The notes under the pieces are model-generated. The model ran no database searches. It saw nothing but the letters and a program-made list of their open reading frames with translations, and was not told where the DNA came from. A program made the translations under genes and the position numbers. A DNA stretch of 36,410 nt from Bacteroidales bacterium (GTDB lineage: Bacteria > Bacteroidota > Bacteroidia > Bacteroidales > UBA10428). Below are positions 34,944 through 36,410 of this stretch, in pieces. Location of the stretch: positions 1-36,410 of the forward strand of contig DAOUOU010000002.1 in the NCBI GenBank assembly GCA_030626465.1, in the 5' to 3' direction. Position 1 is the stretch's first letter. Every line of letters begins with the position of its first letter.

Positions 34944-36410
34944 ATGATCTCATTTCAGAATGTCAGCCTAGAATTTGGTGAACGAAAGCTGTTTGATAGT
35001 ATTTCATTCCAGGTTAATCCAAAAGACCGTATTGGTTTGGTAGGAAAGAATGGCTCCGGTAAATCAACCCTTTTCAAGGCAATACTAGGATTGATAAAGA
35101 TTGATGGTGGTACAATTGTTGTTCCGCGTGACACTTCCATTGGTTACCTGCCTCAGGAAATTTCCTTCAAAGATAAATGCACAGTTTTTGAAGAAGCTTT
35201 GAGTGCATATAGTGATTTGCACCAGCTTGCAAAAGAATTAGACCGTCTGAATCATCAACTGATTGAAAGGAAAGATTACGAGTCGGATGAATACCTTGAG
35301 CTTGTCGAACTCGTAGCAGAAAAAAGAGAGAGGCTGCAGATGATAAACGCATCGACAGTTGAGGCTAATACCATAAAGACATTAAAGGGCTTAGGTTTTA
35401 AAGAAGGAGATATGCGAAGATCTACTTCCGAATTTAGTGGTGGATGGCGCATGCGGATTGAACTGGCTAAAATTTTGTTAAAATCTCCGGATGTGTTTTT
35501 ACTTGATGAGCCTACCAATCATCTTGATATTGAATCAATTCAATGGTTGGAAAATTTTTTAAAGCAATACCATGGAGCGCTAATACTTGTTTCTCATGAT
35601 AAAACTTTCCTTGACAATGTTACAAAGCGAACAATTGAAATATCTCTCGGAAAATTTTTTGATTATAAAGTTCCCTATTCAAGGTATGCTCAGTTACGAA
35701 AGGAACGTCGCGAACAAATGCTTGCCGCCTATAAAAACCAGCAGAAAAAAATTGAAGATACAAAGGAATTTGTTGAGCGTTTCAGGTACAAGGCTACCAA
35801 AGCTGTGCAGGTTCAGTCAAGAATCAGGCAGTTGGAGAAAATGAAGATTATTGAGGTGGAAGAAGAGGATGCAGAAGCGATACATGTAAAGTTCCCCCCC
35901 GCTCCAAGGTCAGGTACAATAGCAATAAAAGTGAATGGTATTACAAAGCAATACGGTGATCATACTGTTCTTAACGATATAGATATGCTAATCGAGCGCG
36001 GTGAAAAGATTGCATTTGTGGGTCGCAATGGTGAAGGAAAGACTACTTTATCGAGGATTATTGTTGGAGATCTTGAATACACGGGCGAGTGTGAATTGGG
36101 CCATAATGTTCATATTGGATACTATGCCCAGAATCAGGATGAATTACTGGATACAGGCATAACAGTACTTGACACGATTGATCAGGTTGCCGTAGGAGAG
36201 ATCAGGACCAAAATGCGCGACATACTGGGAGCTTTCCTATTTAGCGGAGAAGATGTGGACAAGACAGTGAAAATATTGTCAGGAGGTGAAAAATCAAGAC
36301 TTGCGCTTGCCAGATTATTGCTAAAATCCTATAATCTTCTGGTATTGGATGAGCCGACAAATCATCTGGACATGCGATCAAAGGACATTTTAAAACATGC
36401 TTTGCAATGC
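34944..36410 (+). CDS. ABC-F family ATPase (3' end beyond the window)
   Basis: The frame runs 489 codons without a stop to the last base, so the protein is cut at its C-terminus. There are two ABC cassettes on one chain and no membrane segments. The first has Walker A GLVGKNGSGKST (K40), signature EFSGGWRMRIELA and Walker B VFLLDEPTNHLD. The second has Walker A FVGRNGEGKTT (K366), signature LSGGEKSRLALA and Walker B LLVLDEPTNHLD. A helical, charged linker with RYAQLRKERREQ lies between them. ABC-F proteins act at the ribosomal E site in translation quality control or antibiotic protection. The subfamily (Uup-, YheS- or EttA-like) is not decided here. All motifs are intact and I found no frameshift. 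Confidence 0.93.
   Translation, partial: MISFQNVSLEFGERKLFDSISFQVNPKDRIGLVGKNGSGKSTLFKAILGLIKIDGGTIVVPRDTSIGYLPQEISFKDKCTVFEEALSAYSDLHQLAKELDRLNHQLIERKDYESDEYLELVELVAEKRERLQMINASTVEANTIKTLKGLGFKEGDMRRSTSEFSGGWRMRIELAKILLKSPDVFLLDEPTNHLDIESIQWLENFLKQYHGALILVSHDKTFLDNVTKRTIEISLGKFFDYKVPYSRYAQLRKERREQMLAAYKNQQKKIEDTKEFVERFRYKATKAVQVQSRIRQLEKMKIIEVEEEDAEAIHVKFPPAPRSGTIAIKVNGITKQYGDHTVLNDIDMLIERGEKIAFVGRNGEGKTTLSRIIVGDLEYTGECELGHNVHIGYYAQNQDELLDTGITVLDTIDQVAVGEIRTKMRDILGAFLFSGEDVDKTVKILSGGEKSRLALARLLLKSYNLLVLDEPTNHLDMRSKDILKHALQC

Noticed and set aside
34944..36410. Possible frameshift in the ABC-F gene
   Set aside because: Reading frame and spacing were checked through both cassettes to the last base; the gene is simply cut by the window end.
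1..36410. CRISPR arrays, tRNA or rRNA genes, transposases, toxin-antitoxin or defence clusters
   Set aside because: No regularly spaced repeats, cloverleaf-like segments or characteristic proteins were seen on either strand.

Overview
The window looks like a chromosomal segment of a Bacteroidota bacterium, most likely in or near the Bacteroidales/Marinilabiliales. No marker gene fixes the genus. The evidence is an AT-rich composition, a type IX secretion sorting-domain remnant, a MurF-alanine racemase fusion, a TamB homologue followed by a lipidated TamA homologue (TamL), DUF1573 repeats, and Bacteroidota promoters of the TTTG-N19-21-TAnnTTTG kind in front of several genes. Most of the content is core envelope, ribosome-modification and metabolic housekeeping. 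I found no CRISPR array, tRNA or rRNA gene, transposase, phage gene or recognisable defence island.

Layout. 1-3.6 kb: a perfect 72-bp hairpin at the very first base, a relic of a type IX sorting domain, and a large secreted protein joining a propeller-like region, a von Willebrand A domain and an OmpA peptidoglycan-binding domain. 3.7-7.3 kb (-): a family 9 glycosyltransferase and the murF-alr fusion. 7.6-9.0 kb (+): a charged hypothetical protein overlapping rsmI. 9.0-10.3 kb (-): a tightly packed cluster of a DUF6249-like membrane protein, an ECF sigma factor and a two-helix membrane protein. 10.6-12.9 kb (+): a small exported protein, a membrane histidine kinase and its terminator. 12.9-17.8 kb (-): a 1100-residue outer-membrane protein, rmuC, and a decayed second rmuC 3' end. 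18.0-20.3 kb (+): a DUF1573 protein and meaB. 20.3-21.1 kb (-): a methyltransferase. 21.3-22.7 kb (+): lipoamide dehydrogenase and a bidirectional terminator. 22.7-23.0 kb (-): a small coiled-coil gene with a good promoter. 23.3-30.6 kb (+): a tiny membrane protein, tamB and tamL. 30.6-32.9 kb (+): a repeat-bearing spacer, a beta-barrel protein and a tandem-repeat secreted protein. 32.9-34.8 kb (-): a membrane protein and an rlmD-like RNA methyltransferase. 34.9 kb to the end (+): an ABC-F ATPase cut by the window edge.

How the genes fit together. Cell-envelope construction dominates: peptidoglycan precursor synthesis (MurF/Alr), surface glycan transfer (GT9), outer-membrane assembly (TamB/TamL), peptidoglycan anchoring (OmpA domain) and several outer-membrane barrels. 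RNA and ribosome maintenance (RsmI, RlmD-like, ABC-F) forms a second theme. The ECF cluster and the histidine kinase are the two visible regulators.

The least expected items are the degenerate rmuC relic downstream of intact rmuC, the unlisted 42-residue membrane protein in front of tamB, a TTG start that gives TamL its lipoprotein signal, a protein built of about nine 36-residue repeats, and the organised direct and inverted repeats at 30618-30856. I did not see a clear new multi-gene system.
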